Shown here piece by piece: positions 29,777-39,375 of a stretch of DNA of 64,000 nt. The stretch covers positions 1 to 64,000 of the forward strand of contig JACKBV010000003.1 in the NCBI GenBank assembly GCA_020634315.1, given 5' to 3'. This DNA comes from Ardenticatenaceae bacterium (GTDB taxonomy: Bacteria > Chloroflexota > Anaerolineae > Promineifilales > Promineifilaceae). The notes under the pieces were generated by a model. The model made no database searches, was not told where the DNA came from, and saw nothing but the letters and a program-made list of their open reading frames with translations. A program made the position numbers and the translations under genes. Positions within the stretch are counted from its first letter, which is position 1. Every line of letters starts with the position of its first letter.

Positions 29777-31372
29777 TTATTGCAGCACGTCAACGGCCGT
29801 TCTCTCAATCACCAATCCCTGCTTGTAGCGTGCCATGAAAGCGGCAAACCCCGCCACATCCGCTGGTTCAGGAGCAATCGTCGTGCCCGCCTCTCCGGCA
29901 AACACCTTGTGCGTCAGATACGCCTCCAACGGCTCATTCTCCGCCTTGTACAGCATATAAGCCGCCAACAAAGCAATGCCCCATGCGCCGCCTTCTCCCG
30001 CCGTCTCCATCACCGAGACCGGGACATTCATCGCCGCCGCCATCATCTTCTGCCCCACATCCTTCGTCTTGAAAAAGCCGCCATGCCCCAGGATTTGGTC
30101 AATCTGCACATGCTCCTGGTCAAAGAGAATGTCCAGCCCGATCTTCAAAGCACCCAGCGCCGAGAAAAGATGCGCCCGCATGAAGTTCGCCAGGGTGAAC
30201 CGGCTCTCTGGCGTGCGCACAAACAGCGGACGCCCCGCCTCCAGATGTGTAATGTGCTCGCCCGAAAAATAGTTGTACGCCAGCAGCCCACCTGCATCCG
30301 CCTCACCGGCGAGCGCCTGTTGATACAGCATCTCGAACAGCCGCGATTGGTTAATCTCCACACCCAGGGCCGCGGTGAATTCCTGGAACAGCCCAATCCA
30401 CGCATTGAGGTCAGACGTGCAGTTGTTGCTGTGTACCATTGCCACCGGCTTGCCGGTCGGCGTCGTCACCATGTCAATCTCCGGGTAAACCGTCGATAAC
30501 GCCTTCTCCAAGACAATCATGGCAAAGACCGATGTCCCCGCGGAGACGTTGCCCGTGCGCACGGCCACGCTGTTGGTCGCCACCATGCCGGTGCCTGCGT
30601 CCCCTTCCGGTGGGCAGAGCGGGATGCCCGCTTGCAGTTGGCCGCTGGGGTCGAGCAGTTTTGCTCCGGCGGCAGTTAAGGTGCCCGCCGCTTCGCCAGC
30701 AGCGAGGACTCGCGGCAGGATGTCTTGCAGCCGCCACGGGATGTTGGCCGCGGCCAGCCGTTCGTTGAACAGCTCAATTTTGTGCGTATCGTAATCGTTT
30801 GTTTCGCTGTCAATGGGGAAGACGCCGGATGCTTCGCCAACGCCCAACACGGTTTGCCCGGTCAATTGCCAATGGACATAGCCCGCGAGGGTCGTCAGGT
30901 GGCTGACGTCATTGATGTGCGCTTCCTGGTTCAAGACAGCCTGGTAGAGATGGGCGATGCTCCAGCGCTGCGGGATGTTGAACTGGAACAGGTCGGTCAG
31001 TTGTTCGGCTGCCTGTCCGGTGATGGTGTTACGCCAGGTGCGAAAGGGGACAAGTTGGTTGCCGTCTTTGTCGAAGGCCATGTAGCCGTGCATCATGGCG
31101 CTGAAGCCGATGGCACCGATGGTTTGCAGGGGGGTGTTGTACTTCTCAAGGACTTCGCTGCTTAGTTGGCGGTAGCTTTCCTGCAACCCTTTCCAGATGT
31201 CCGCCAGGCTGTAGGTCCAGATGCCGTTTTCGTATTGGTTTTCCCAGTCGTAGCTTCCAGAGGCGAGGGGTTTGTGGTCTTCGCCGATCAACACTGCTTT
31301 GATGCGTGTTGAGCCGAATTCGACGCCCAGTGCTGTCTTCCCAGTCTCAATCTGTGTCCGTTGCCCTTCCAT
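29777..31372 (-). CDS. araB: FGGY-family kinase, probable L-ribulokinase
   Basis: 531 residues from ATG 31372 (AAGGAGG upstream; the longer start at 31408 has no site). FGGY fold: ALGVEFGSTRIKAVLIG is the N-terminal phosphate loop, GAIGFSAMMHGYMAFD and PFRTWRNTIT follow, and GTGMVATNSVAVRTGNVSAGTSVF is the ATP-side motif. GHGGFFKTKDVGQKMMAAA is the C-terminal signature. It is closer to xylulokinase-type sequences than to classical AraB, but its place between araD and araA makes L-ribulose the likely substrate, phosphorylated to L-ribulose 5-phosphate. Confidence 0.85.
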   Translation of the reverse strand: MEGQRTQIETGKTALGVEFGSTRIKAVLIGEDHKPLASGSYDWENQYENGIWTYSLADIWKGLQESYRQLSSEVLEKYNTPLQTIGAIGFSAMMHGYMAFDKDGNQLVPFRTWRNTITGQAAEQLTDLFQFNIPQRWSIAHLYQAVLNQEAHINDVSHLTTLAGYVHWQLTGQTVLGVGEASGVFPIDSETNDYDTHKIELFNERLAAANIPWRLQDILPRVLAAGEAAGTLTAAGAKLLDPSGQLQAGIPLCPPEGDAGTGMVATNSVAVRTGNVSAGTSVFAMIVLEKALSTVYPEIDMVTTPTGKPVAMVHSNNCTSDLNAWIGLFQEFTAALGVEINQSRLFEMLYQQALAGEADAGGLLAYNYFSGEHITHLEAGRPLFVRTPESRFTLANFMRAHLFSALGALKIGLDILFDQEHVQIDQILGHGGFFKTKDVGQKMMAAAMNVPVSVMETAGEGGAWGIALLAAYMLYKAENEPLEAYLTHKVFAGEAGTTIAPEPADVAGFAAFMARYKQGLVIERTAVDVLQ

Positions 31373-31483
31373 TTTTTCCTCCTTACTGTGGAAATCGTTA
31401 TTTTTCATCTATTGTTTTAGGGGAAGTTGGCGAGGGAACGCGTGATGAGTTTAGGAATCTTTTATGCGCCCCTCACCCACTTG

Positions 31484-32137
31484 CTATTGACCATATACGT
31501 TTTGGTAACGGTCATACAGTTTATCAATATCATCTGCGGCAATTGTCAATGGCGTGCCCAACGCCAGAGATGCCCAGGCGATGGCGGCGTTGTCTTCCGT
31601 CATGACGGCCGCTTTCACGGCTTTTTCGGCGGTGGGGCCAACGGTGAAGACGCCATGGCTTTGTAACAAACAGGCAGGGCTGCGGCTGCCGCGCAATGTC
31701 TCGACAACGACCTGCCCAATCTCTTCGCCGCCAATGAGCGCAAAGCCGCCACATGGAATATCGCCACCAAATTCATCGCCCATGGCGGTTGTGATGCAGG
31801 GGATGGAACGGCCGTGTGTGGCAAAGGCGGTCGCGTAACGGGAATGTGTATGCACGATGCCATTCACCTGCGGCATCTGGCGATAAATATAGCAATGCGA
31901 GGCGGTGTCGGATGAAGCTTTGTAGTTACCTTCGACGATACGGCCGTTTATATCCACCACCACCATATTCTCCGGCATCAAATCAGGAAACTTAATCCCG
32001 CTGGGCTTAATCACCACCAGGTTCGTCTCCGGATCACGGGCACTCACATTGCCACTCGTCCAGGCCACAAGATTATTTTTAGGCAATTCTGCGTGTAAAT
32101 CACAGACAATCCTGCGGAGTTCTTCTAACATCATCAT
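31484..32137 (-). CDS. araD: L-ribulose-5-phosphate 4-epimerase
   Basis: 217 residues. Class II aldolase/epimerase fold with TSGNVSARDPETNLVVIKPSG, the substrate-binding SSDTASHCYIYR, and zinc ligands in VHTHSRYATAF and in QSHGVFTVG. It converts L-ribulose 5-phosphate to D-xylulose 5-phosphate, the last step before the pentose phosphate pathway. Three consecutive ATG codons mark the start after AAAGGAA. It lies 8 nt after the permease gene, so it is clearly operonic. Confidence 0.93.
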   Translation of the reverse strand: MMMLEELRRIVCDLHAELPKNNLVAWTSGNVSARDPETNLVVIKPSGIKFPDLMPENMVVVDINGRIVEGNYKASSDTASHCYIYRQMPQVNGIVHTHSRYATAFATHGRSIPCITTAMGDEFGGDIPCGGFALIGGEEIGQVVVETLRGSRSPACLLQSHGVFTVGPTAEKAVKAAVMTEDNAAIAWASLALGTPLTIAADDIDKLYDRYQNVYGQ

Positions 32138-32145
32138 TTCCTTTC

Positions 32146-33345
32146 TTATGACTTCATACGGCTGCGCACATCAAACCAGACAGCAAGCAGCAAAACCAAA
32201 CCCTTAATCGCCTGCTGCCAATCAATACCAATACCGACAATCGACATACCATTATTCATCACACCCATCACCAACGCGCCAACCACAGCACCAATGACTG
32301 TGCCAATACCACCAGTCGCAGACGCACCACCGATAAATGCCGCAGCGATAACGTCCAATTCAATGCCCGTGCCCGCTTTGGGTGTAGCCACGTTCAACCG
32401 TGCCGCGATAATCAAACCGCCTAAAGCAGCCAACATGCCCATGTTGACAAACGTCAGGAAGGTCAATTTTTTGGTGTTAACCCCAGACAAAGCGGCCGCT
32501 TTCGCATTGCCACCCAGCGCATAAATGCGTCGTCCCGATACGGTTTGATTGGTGAAGAAGGCATACGCCACAATGAGGATAAACAAAACAACCAATACGT
32601 TGGGCAGCCCCTTGTAGGAAGCCATTAAATAACTCATGTAGATGATCACGGCCATGACCAAGATGTTCTTCGCTAAAAACAGCCCAAAGGGCGACACCTC
32701 AAAGCCATACTTCACTTGATTGCGACGGCCGTTCCAATCCAGATAAACAATAACCAGCGAGACAACCACACCAATAATCAACGATGTAACATGCAACGTT
32801 TCACTGCCAAACACATCCGGTAAAAAGCCCGAACTCAACTTTTGGAACCCGGTCGGAAACGGGCCAACCGACTGCCCCTGGAGCATCGCCAATGTCAACC
32901 CACGAAAGACAAGCATGCCCGCCAGCGTAGCAATAAATGAAGGAATACGTTGATAGGCAATCCAATACCCCTGTGCTGCGCCAATCAGACCGCCCAGCGC
33001 CAAACTGGCAATGATCACCAGGATAAAATTAACCTTGTACTCCACCATCAACACCGCAGCCACAGCCCCAACAAAGGCGGCAACAGACCCAACCGACAAA
33101 TCAATCTGCCCGGCCACGATGACCAGCAGCATACCAATCGCCATGATAACAATGTAGCTGTTCTGCAAGATCAGGTTCGTCAGATTAACCGGCTTCATCA
33201 AGGTACCGTCTGTCACAATCTGGAAAAACACCATAATCGCGATTAAGGCAATCAACATACTGTATTGGCGAATGTTGCTCCTAAAAAGCGCGATTATTGA
33301 ATTTGTGGGCGCATTGTCCCGTGCAAGTGTCGTACCTGTCGTCAT
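32146..33345 (-). CDS. gguB: monosaccharide ABC transporter permease (GguB/MmsB type)
   Basis: 399 residues, about ten hydrophobic helices. NSYIVIMAIGMLLVIVAGQIDLSVGSVAAFVGA is the conserved sugar-permease segment; GGNAKAAALSGVNTKKLTFL is the EAA-like coupling loop that contacts the ATPase. The extended length and the neighbouring ATPase fit the ChvE-GguAB (multiple monosaccharide) class rather than AraH. It starts in the ATGA overlap with the ATPase gene. Confidence 0.9.
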   Translation of the reverse strand: MTTGTTLARDNAPTNSIIALFRSNIRQYSMLIALIAIMVFFQIVTDGTLMKPVNLTNLILQNSYIVIMAIGMLLVIVAGQIDLSVGSVAAFVGAVAAVLMVEYKVNFILVIIASLALGGLIGAAQGYWIAYQRIPSFIATLAGMLVFRGLTLAMLQGQSVGPFPTGFQKLSSGFLPDVFGSETLHVTSLIIGVVVSLVIVYLDWNGRRNQVKYGFEVSPFGLFLAKNILVMAVIIYMSYLMASYKGLPNVLVVLFILIVAYAFFTNQTVSGRRIYALGGNAKAAALSGVNTKKLTFLTFVNMGMLAALGGLIIAARLNVATPKAGTGIELDVIAAAFIGGASATGGIGTVIGAVVGALVMGVMNNGMSIVGIGIDWQQAIKGLVLLLAVWFDVRSRMKS

Positions 33346-34895
33346 GCTGCTGTCACCTCTGCTGCCTGCTGCATAATGCAGGCCATAATCTTTTCTTGAG
33401 AAGCCTCTTCTGTTGGCATTTCGCCAACAATCCGACCTTCATTCATCACATAAATACGGTCACAAACGCCCAAGATTTCCGGCAATTCTGAGGAAATCAC
33501 GATAATGCCTTTGCCTTCTTCAGCCAGGCGATTGATGATCGTGTAAATTTCAAACTTTGCGCCCACATCAATGCCACGCGTGGGTTCATCTAAAATTAAA
33601 ATGTCCGGGTTTGAAAACAACCATTTGCTCAAAACAACTTTTTGTTGATTGCCACCCGACAAATTGACCGTTTCTTGCAAAATACTGGATGATTTAATGC
33701 TTAGCGAAGTGCGGTAATCTTTGGCAACGACCATCTCTTTTGGCTTATTGATCACCATGCCTCGTTCAGAAACCGCCTCCAGGTTTGCCAGCGTGACATT
33801 GTTCTTAATCGGTTGAATGAGAACCAGGCCAAAATTTTTGCGGTCTTCGGTGGCATAGGCCAGGCCGTTGGCAATGGCTTTGTGTACCGAACTCGTGTCA
33901 ATTTTTTGGCCGTGTTTCCAGACTGTTCCGCTGATCTGCTTGCCATATGCCCGACCGAACACACTCATCGCCAATTCCGTGCGCCCAGAACCCATCAGCC
34001 CGGCAATGCCAACAACCTCGCCCTGGCGAACATAAATGTTGACATCATTGATGACTTTACGCTCGGCGTGAATGGGATGGTAAACTTGCCAATCCTTGAC
34101 TTCGAAAATAACGTCCCCAATTTTCGCTTCCCGTGGCGGATAACGATGTGTCAAATCGCGACCAACCATGCCACGAATGATGCGATCTTCCGTCACCGCA
34201 TCTTTACGGCTATCCAATGTTTCGATAGTGGCGCCATCGCGCAAAATTGTGATGGAATCGGCGACTTTTTTGACTTCGTTTAGTTTGTGGGAAATGAGAA
34301 TGGAGGTCATGCCCTGCTGTTTGAATTGCAACAGCAATTCGAGCAAAGCTTCGCTGTCAGTTTCGTTGAGGCTGGCGGTTGGCTCATCCAAAATCAGCAG
34401 TTTCACTTCTTTTGACAGCGCTTTGGTAATTTCGACTAACTGCTGCTTGCCTACCCCCAAATCGGTAATTAGTGTATTCGGCGATTCATGCAAGCCCACT
34501 TTTTGCATCAGGGCTTGCGTTTTGGAAATGGTTTTGTTCCAGTTGATGATGCCCCTCTCCGCCTGCTCATTTCCTAAAAAGATATTTTCGGCAATGGAGA
34601 GGAAGGGGATTAACGCCAATTCTTGATGGATGATGACGATACCCATCTTTTCGCTTTGGTTAATGTCTCTGAACTGGCATTGTTCGCCCTGAAAATAGAT
34701 GTCGCCGCTATATGTTCCATGTGGATAAATGCCGCTCAAGACTTTCATCAGGGTAGATTTACCGGCACCATTTTCACCAACTAGCGCATGAATCTCACCT
34801 TGTTGAACGCTGAAATTAACGTTATCCAGCGCTTTGACCCCTGGAAAGGTCTTGGTGATGTTCCGCATTTCCAAGATTACGTTAGACATTGCCAT
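33342..34895 (-). CDS. gguA: monosaccharide ABC transporter ATPase (GguA/MmsA type)
   Basis: 517 residues with two ABC domains. First: Walker A GENGAGKST, signature LGVGKQQLVEI (degenerate), Walker B LLILDEPTAS. Second: a GSGRTE Walker A-like loop, signature LSGGNQQKVVLSKWL, Walker B ILILDEPTRGIDVG. The phrase GIYPHGTYSGDIYFQG is typical of the multiple-monosaccharide subfamily. It powers import of the sugar delivered by the binding lipoprotein encoded just upstream. Confidence 0.92.
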   Translation of the reverse strand: MAMSNVILEMRNITKTFPGVKALDNVNFSVQQGEIHALVGENGAGKSTLMKVLSGIYPHGTYSGDIYFQGEQCQFRDINQSEKMGIVIIHQELALIPFLSIAENIFLGNEQAERGIINWNKTISKTQALMQKVGLHESPNTLITDLGVGKQQLVEITKALSKEVKLLILDEPTASLNETDSEALLELLLQFKQQGMTSILISHKLNEVKKVADSITILRDGATIETLDSRKDAVTEDRIIRGMVGRDLTHRYPPREAKIGDVIFEVKDWQVYHPIHAERKVINDVNIYVRQGEVVGIAGLMGSGRTELAMSVFGRAYGKQISGTVWKHGQKIDTSSVHKAIANGLAYATEDRKNFGLVLIQPIKNNVTLANLEAVSERGMVINKPKEMVVAKDYRTSLSIKSSSILQETVNLSGGNQQKVVLSKWLFSNPDILILDEPTRGIDVGAKFEIYTIINRLAEEGKGIIVISSELPEILGVCDRIYVMNEGRIVGEMPTEEASQEKIMACIMQQAAEVTAA

Positions 34896-34987
34896 GAACC
34901 CTTTTGTTTGCTTGTGCCCAGATTTGTTAAGAGGACAGTCACTTTTTCAGTAACTGTCCTCTTATTTACAACTAGTTATGCGATTGC

Positions 34988-36133
34988 TTATTGTTCAAAC
35001 TGGTCAGCTGTGTAGTAACCGCTGTCAACTAAAACTTCTTTCCAGTTTGTGGCGTCTACGTCCACAGGAACCAAGAGGTAGGAGGGGACGATTTTGACAC
35101 CATTTTCATAGGTTTCGGTATCGTTAATCGGTACTTCTTCGCCTTTCAGGGCAGCGTCAACCATCTGAACGGTGATGCGGGCCAATTCACGGGTGTCTTT
35201 GAAGACGGTTTCGGTCTGTTCGCCAGCGATGATGGATTTGATGGAAGGAACTTCTGCATCCTGACCCGTGACAACGGGCATGGGCAGGTCGGCTGTACCG
35301 TAACCGACACCCTTCAGCGAAGAGATAATGCCGATGCTCAGGCCATCATAGGGGGAGAGGACGGCGTCAACTTTTTTGTCGGTGTAGTAGGCGCTGAGGA
35401 GGTTGTCCATACGAGCCTGGGCGGTAGCGCCGTCCCAGCGCAGGGTGGATACGACGTCCATGCCCTCTTGCCCGCTCTGAACAACGAGCTGACCATTATC
35501 AATGTAGGGCTGCAGGACGGACATAGCGCCATCATAGAAGAAGTAAGCGTTGTTGTCGTCGGGGGAGCCACCGAAGAGTTCGATGTTGAAGGGGCCGTTG
35601 CCATCTTCTAGACCCAAAGCATTGACGATGTAGCTACCCTGAATGACGCCCACCTGGAAGTTGTCGAAAGTGGAGTAGTAGTCTACGTTGGCGCTGTCGC
35701 GAATGAGGCGATCGTAAGCGATGACAAGGATACCCTGGTCGGCGGCCTGTTGCAGGACGTCGGAGAGGGTGGTGCCGTCGATGGCAGCGATGACGAGAAC
35801 GTCTACGCCTTTGGTGATCATGTTTTCGATTTGGGATAACTGGTTGGGAATGTCGTCCTCAGCGTACTGCAGGTCGGTCTGGAATCCAGCTTCTTCAAAG
35901 TACTTGACCATGTTGTTGCCATCGTCAATCCAACGTTGGGAAGATTTGGTGGGCATGGAAATGCCGATCAGCTTGCCTTCTGCGACGGAGCTGGTTTCAC
36001 CGGTTGTTTCTTCAGTGGTAGTAGCGGCATCGTTGCCGGTAGCGGCGTTATTGGAATTATTTGAACCACAAGCGCTTAAAATCAAGACCCCGAACAAGGC
36101 GATTAACATCAGAAATAGTTTTGTATTTTTCAT
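34988..36133 (-). CDS. chvE: ChvE-like sugar-binding lipoprotein
   Basis: 381 residues from ATG 36133 (AGGAAGAG upstream). Lipoprotein signal with lipobox LILSACG, then an Asn/Thr-rich linker. Periplasmic-binding-protein-1 fold: IGISMPTKSSQRWIDDGNNM, the hinge VLVIAAIDGTTLSDVL, FGGSPDDNNAYFFYDGAM and PVVTGQDAEV. It captures a monosaccharide, most likely L-arabinose given the operon, though ChvE relatives also bind galactose or xylose. First gene of the operon, downstream of a strong promoter with a LacI-type operator. Confidence 0.9.
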   Translation of the reverse strand: MKNTKLFLMLIALFGVLILSACGSNNSNNAATGNDAATTTEETTGETSSVAEGKLIGISMPTKSSQRWIDDGNNMVKYFEEAGFQTDLQYAEDDIPNQLSQIENMITKGVDVLVIAAIDGTTLSDVLQQAADQGILVIAYDRLIRDSANVDYYSTFDNFQVGVIQGSYIVNALGLEDGNGPFNIELFGGSPDDNNAYFFYDGAMSVLQPYIDNGQLVVQSGQEGMDVVSTLRWDGATAQARMDNLLSAYYTDKKVDAVLSPYDGLSIGIISSLKGVGYGTADLPMPVVTGQDAEVPSIKSIIAGEQTETVFKDTRELARITVQMVDAALKGEEVPINDTETYENGVKIVPSYLLVPVDVDATNWKEVLVDSGYYTADQFEQ

Positions 36134-36351
36134 TTTCTCTTCCTTATATTGTTTGATATTTATTCGACACATTTGAGGGTTGACTGTTTGTCAATACGGG
36201 CAAAAATTTGAAAACGGCCGTTTCCAACAACGAAAACGAACAATCCGCTATTCAAAAATCATGCCCCAGCTACCATAAAGACTCTCCTTGCTCCTCTGTA
36301 GATAACAAAAATCAGACCCCAATTGCCAATGGGCTGTACATTTTCACTTGA

Positions 36352-36406
36352 TTGTTATCGTTAACGGGAACGATAACAATATATCATGCCATTTTGGCAA
36401 AGTCAA
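36352..36406 (-). promoter_or_regulatory. promoter and operator of the arabinose operon
   Basis: Read on the minus strand: -35 TTGACT (36406-36401), 17-bp spacer, -10 TATATT (36383-36378). Directly over the start region lies a perfect 11-bp inverted repeat TTGTTATCGTT / AACGATAACAA (36352-36362, 36369-36379, 6-bp gap). The same half-site occurs at the regulator's own promoter, so the neighbouring LacI-type protein is the likely repressor. The rest of the gap 36134-36351 holds one AACGGCCGTT and no gene. Confidence 0.8.
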
Positions 36407-36507
36407 GCATTATGGCCGATTTTTTCGGACAATTTGTACAAATCAAGTTTTAATTCGTGGTAAAATATGGATGCTTTTCGAGGCTTTTGCGGTTCGGCGC
36501 GACTGAA

Positions 36508-36556
36508 TTGACACTAATTCTCGGATATGCTACACTAATTTTGTTAACGATAACAA
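36508..36556 (+). promoter_or_regulatory. promoter and operator of the LacI-type regulator
   Basis: -35 TTGACA (36508-36513), 17-bp spacer, -10 TACACT (36531-36536). The palindrome TTGTTAACGATAACAA (36541-36556) sits on the expected start site, giving autorepression. It is a compact form of the operator at 36352-36379. Confidence 0.8.
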
Positions 36557-36596
36557 AGTTATTTGCCAGGAAATTTCCGGCTCTATTGAGGATAGT

Positions 36597-37619
36597 ATGA
36601 TGGGCATCAAACGGATAACAATCAAAGATGTGGCTGAGGCCGCCGGCGTTTCCACACAAACAGTTTCGCGGGTGGCAAACGGCCGTCCCGATGTTGCCGC
36701 AGAAACCCGCGAGCATGTCCAGGCGATTATTGAGCAGCTAGGCTATCAACCAAGCAAAATAGCACGCAGCCTTATCCGAGGACAAAGTTTTTCTCTTGGG
36801 GTTGTCAGTTTTGGAATTGGTTTGTATGGCCCTTCCCTGCAACTCGAAGGGATCCAAAAAGCGGCGGTCGATGCGGGTTATTCTCTGATGCTGAAGATTT
36901 TGCCGGATGCCAGAGTTTACGATGCGGAAGCGATTCTACGCGATATTCTTTCCTACCACGTGGATGGAATTTTGTGGGCTGTGCCGGAAATTGGGCAAAA
37001 TCGAGATTGGATACAGCAGGCGCTGCATAATTTCTCGATTCCGATTGTTTTTTTGAATGTGCAGCCGCGCCCTAATTTGGTAACGGCCGTTATCGACAAC
37101 AAGCACGGAGGCTACATCGCCACCAAACACCTGATTGACCAGGGGCGCAAAAATATTGGCATTATCACCGGGCCGATGGAATGGTGGGAAGCGCGACAGC
37201 GAGAATTGGGGTGGCGCGAGGCGTTGACGGTAAACGGCCGTATCGTAGACGAAAGCTACATTACCAATGGCGATTGGACACCCAGCAGCGGCGAACGCTC
37301 CATTCGTATGCTGCTAGAGTGGCACCCAGAAATGGATGCCGTCTTTGTCTGCAATGACCAGATGGCGCTCGGCGCAATGAAAGTGGCGCGGCAAATGGGA
37401 TGGCAAATCCCCCAAAACCTGGCCGTTGTCGGCTATGACAACATCCCCGAATCCCCTTACTTCACGCCAGCGCTGACAACTGTGCGCCAGGGCATCACGG
37501 AAATGGGACGGCAAGGCGTACAACAACTACTCGCGCTAATCAACAATGCCGAGGATACTCCCGCCTCCCCTGTCGTCTTGCAGCCAGAGCTTATTGTCCG
37601 CGAAAGTTCAATTAGCTGA
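36597..37619 (+). CDS. LacI-family regulator of the arabinose operon
   Basis: 340 residues; ATG at 36597 or 36600 after GAGGAT. N-terminal helix-turn-helix ITIKDVAEAAGVSTQTVSRV with the hinge helix QPSKIARSLIRGQ, then a periplasmic-binding-like effector domain (ILWAVPEIGQ, DNKHGGYIATKHLIDQGRKNIGIITGP, AVFVCNDQMALGAMKVARQMG, VVGYDNIPESPYFTPALTTV). It is transcribed away from the ABC-ara operon and has matching operators on both sides. Effector probably L-arabinose or a phosphorylated pathway product. Confidence 0.93.
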   Translation: MMGIKRITIKDVAEAAGVSTQTVSRVANGRPDVAAETREHVQAIIEQLGYQPSKIARSLIRGQSFSLGVVSFGIGLYGPSLQLEGIQKAAVDAGYSLMLKILPDARVYDAEAILRDILSYHVDGILWAVPEIGQNRDWIQQALHNFSIPIVFLNVQPRPNLVTAVIDNKHGGYIATKHLIDQGRKNIGIITGPMEWWEARQRELGWREALTVNGRIVDESYITNGDWTPSSGERSIRMLLEWHPEMDAVFVCNDQMALGAMKVARQMGWQIPQNLAVVGYDNIPESPYFTPALTTVRQGITEMGRQGVQQLLALINNAEDTPASPVVLQPELIVRESSIS

Positions 37620-37653
37620 ATGGCTACGCGCAAATGAATAGCTGCGTGCAAAT

Positions 37654-38373
37654 TCACTGCGCGTACCAGGCTTGAATAGTGCCCAAAGAGTGAGTGTAGT
37701 GGTACTGAATTTGCGGCAGCGTGTAGCGGTGTTCGGGGAAAAAGGGGCAGGCCATACGTGCCAGGCAGCGATCCATACAAGGAGATTTGGGGCGGAGGCG
37801 ATGGTGCGCACAGGCATCCACAGCAAAGGCATTTAACTGAACAGCCTGGACGGGACAGGTCGTCATGCATGGTTTCTCGGCACACTTATCACAGGGAGAC
37901 GGCGCGGGCGCATGGCGCATTACCGGAATATCGGCATTCGTCAGGAAGGCCGCGCGATAGGCAAACCAGACGCCGTAAATGGGGCTGATGCCCGAACCCA
38001 ATGGCGATGGATAGCTCCAACCAGCCAGCTCCCCTAACTGCTGCAAAGGAACGATATACGGCGTGTCCGGGTAAAGCCACAATGTCGGCGGATGGTGCAA
38101 ATAATCGGCAATAAATTTGCGTGCCATGACTGTGCTGAAATGATCAACGGGGTCTGTTGTTTGCATGCCCCATGCTTGCAAAGCTGCCCACATGCGCTGA
38201 CCGCCATGACCAATCAACACCAGCCGTTGATACGCATCCAGAGGGACATGGGAAGCACGCAGCAAGGTCTGAATTCCCGACGGCAACGTTGCACAATCTA
38301 AAACGGCAAATAAATTCAAGCCAGCTTCTGCGAGAAAGGCAATCCCCGCTTCGATAGTGTTGTCTGGCATCAT
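37654..38373 (-). CDS. 4Fe-4S protein related to epoxyqueuosine reductase C-domain
   Basis: 239 residues from ATG 38373 (AAGGAGG nine bases upstream; a TTG nearer the site is less likely). The C-terminal half has a ferredoxin-type double-cluster pattern, CDKCAEKPCMTTCPVQAV, followed by a cysteine in DACAHH and by CMDRCLARMACPF. YGVWFAYRAAFLT resembles QueG. The N-terminal part looks like the cobalamin-binding half of QueG only faintly. It is much shorter than QueG (~350), so it is not that enzyme. Substrate unknown. It converges with the lacI gene. Confidence 0.65.
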   Translation of the reverse strand: MMPDNTIEAGIAFLAEAGLNLFAVLDCATLPSGIQTLLRASHVPLDAYQRLVLIGHGGQRMWAALQAWGMQTTDPVDHFSTVMARKFIADYLHHPPTLWLYPDTPYIVPLQQLGELAGWSYPSPLGSGISPIYGVWFAYRAAFLTNADIPVMRHAPAPSPCDKCAEKPCMTTCPVQAVQLNAFAVDACAHHRLRPKSPCMDRCLARMACPFFPEHRYTLPQIQYHYTHSLGTIQAWYAQ

Positions 38374-38398
38374 GATTGACAACCTCCTTCAAAAATAC

Positions 38399-38463
38399 CC
38401 TCCCGGAGGTTCATCCCATGCGGCAAACCTTTCACTCATAACCTCCGGGAGGTTGCTTTTCAT
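38399..38463. repeat. REP-like element
   Basis: CCTCCCGGAGGTTC (from 38399) and AACCTCCGGGAGGTTGC (from 38440), spacer with CATCCCATGCGGCAAACC, tail TTTTCATTT. It fills the gap between the Fe-S gene and the metal-receptor gene. Confidence 0.9.
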
Positions 38464-39294
38464 TTATCGCGGTGGGCAATCGCCCATGTTGTCTCCGCTG
38501 TGCAGTTTGTTTTGTAATTGTTGGAAGTAATCAACCGCCAGAAGCAAGCGGCTGCCGTACCAGGAGAACATTTCGCCATCTACCAGATGAACGGCCGTTT
38601 CCGGGAACTGCTCGGCAACTAGCTGGCGCTGCTTTTCACGGAAAGGAAAAGGTTCTGACGAGAGAAAAATGATGTCCGGCCGGGCAGCACGAATTTGCTC
38701 GGCTGTGACCTCAGGATAACGGCCGTTTCCATAACCAGCAAACACATTAATGAAGCCGCAGCGCGTCAACATCTCGTGAATAAACGTGTTGGCGGCGGCC
38801 ACCAAATACGGGTTTTGCCAGATAAAGTAACCGACGCGCAGCGGCGGCGAACAGATTTCCAGGCGTGCAAAAGCAGACTCAATTTGTTCAGCCAATGCCA
38901 GCGCCCTGTCACCCTTCCCCACCAGCCCGCCCACCTGCCGGATCATCGCGCAGGCATCAGCCAGCGTCAGAATATCGCTCATCCACACCGGATAAGACTC
39001 GGCCAACTGCAAAATGCCTTCGCGGTAATTTTCTTCTTTGTTCCCGAAAATCAGGTCAGGCTGTAAACGCGCAATAACATCAAAGCGGAATTTCTTCGGG
39101 CCGCCGACACGCTGTTTGCCCGCGACTTGCGCCGCCGGGTGAATGCAAAACTCAGTCAGGCCAACGATTTCCGACTCCAGACCCAGGTCAAACAACAGTT
39201 CGGTTTGCGAAGGAACCAGAGAGACGATGCGCAACGGCCGTTGCCGCACAAGGAGTGTACGCCCCATCTGGTCTGTTACTTTGTTCATAGCCAT
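38464..39294 (-). CDS. helical-backbone metal receptor, BtuF-like, no signal peptide
   Basis: About 276 residues; the start is chosen at ATG 39294 (AAGAGG upstream), with GTG 39300 possible. Typical PBP-2-like metal receptor: RIVSLVPSQTELLFDLGLESEIVGLTEFC, PDLIFGNKEENYREGI, LRVGYFIWQNPYLVAAANTFIHEML, ARPDIIFLSSEPFPF. Such proteins bind cobalamin or metal chelates. There is no signal peptide or lipobox and no transporter gene beside it, so it may act inside the cell or rely on another export route. The last codons reach the REP element. Confidence 0.8.
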   Translation of the reverse strand: MAMNKVTDQMGRTLLVRQRPLRIVSLVPSQTELLFDLGLESEIVGLTEFCIHPAAQVAGKQRVGGPKKFRFDVIARLQPDLIFGNKEENYREGILQLAESYPVWMSDILTLADACAMIRQVGGLVGKGDRALALAEQIESAFARLEICSPPLRVGYFIWQNPYLVAAANTFIHEMLTRCGFINVFAGYGNGRYPEVTAEQIRAARPDIIFLSSEPFPFREKQRQLVAEQFPETAVHLVDGEMFSWYGSRLLLAVDYFQQLQNKLHSGDNMGDCPPR

Positions 39295-39375
39295 CATCAC
39301 CTCTTACCAATGCCGGTAATGAGGCATGATTATGCCATGAAGCGTGCGTTTGCGGTACGGCCGTTACGACGACAG

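Noticed and set aside
37625..37665. TACGCGCA/TGCGCGTA inverted repeat between lacI and the Fe-S gene as terminator
   Set aside because: The arms are 25 bases apart, the second arm lies inside the Fe-S coding end, and there is no T-run.
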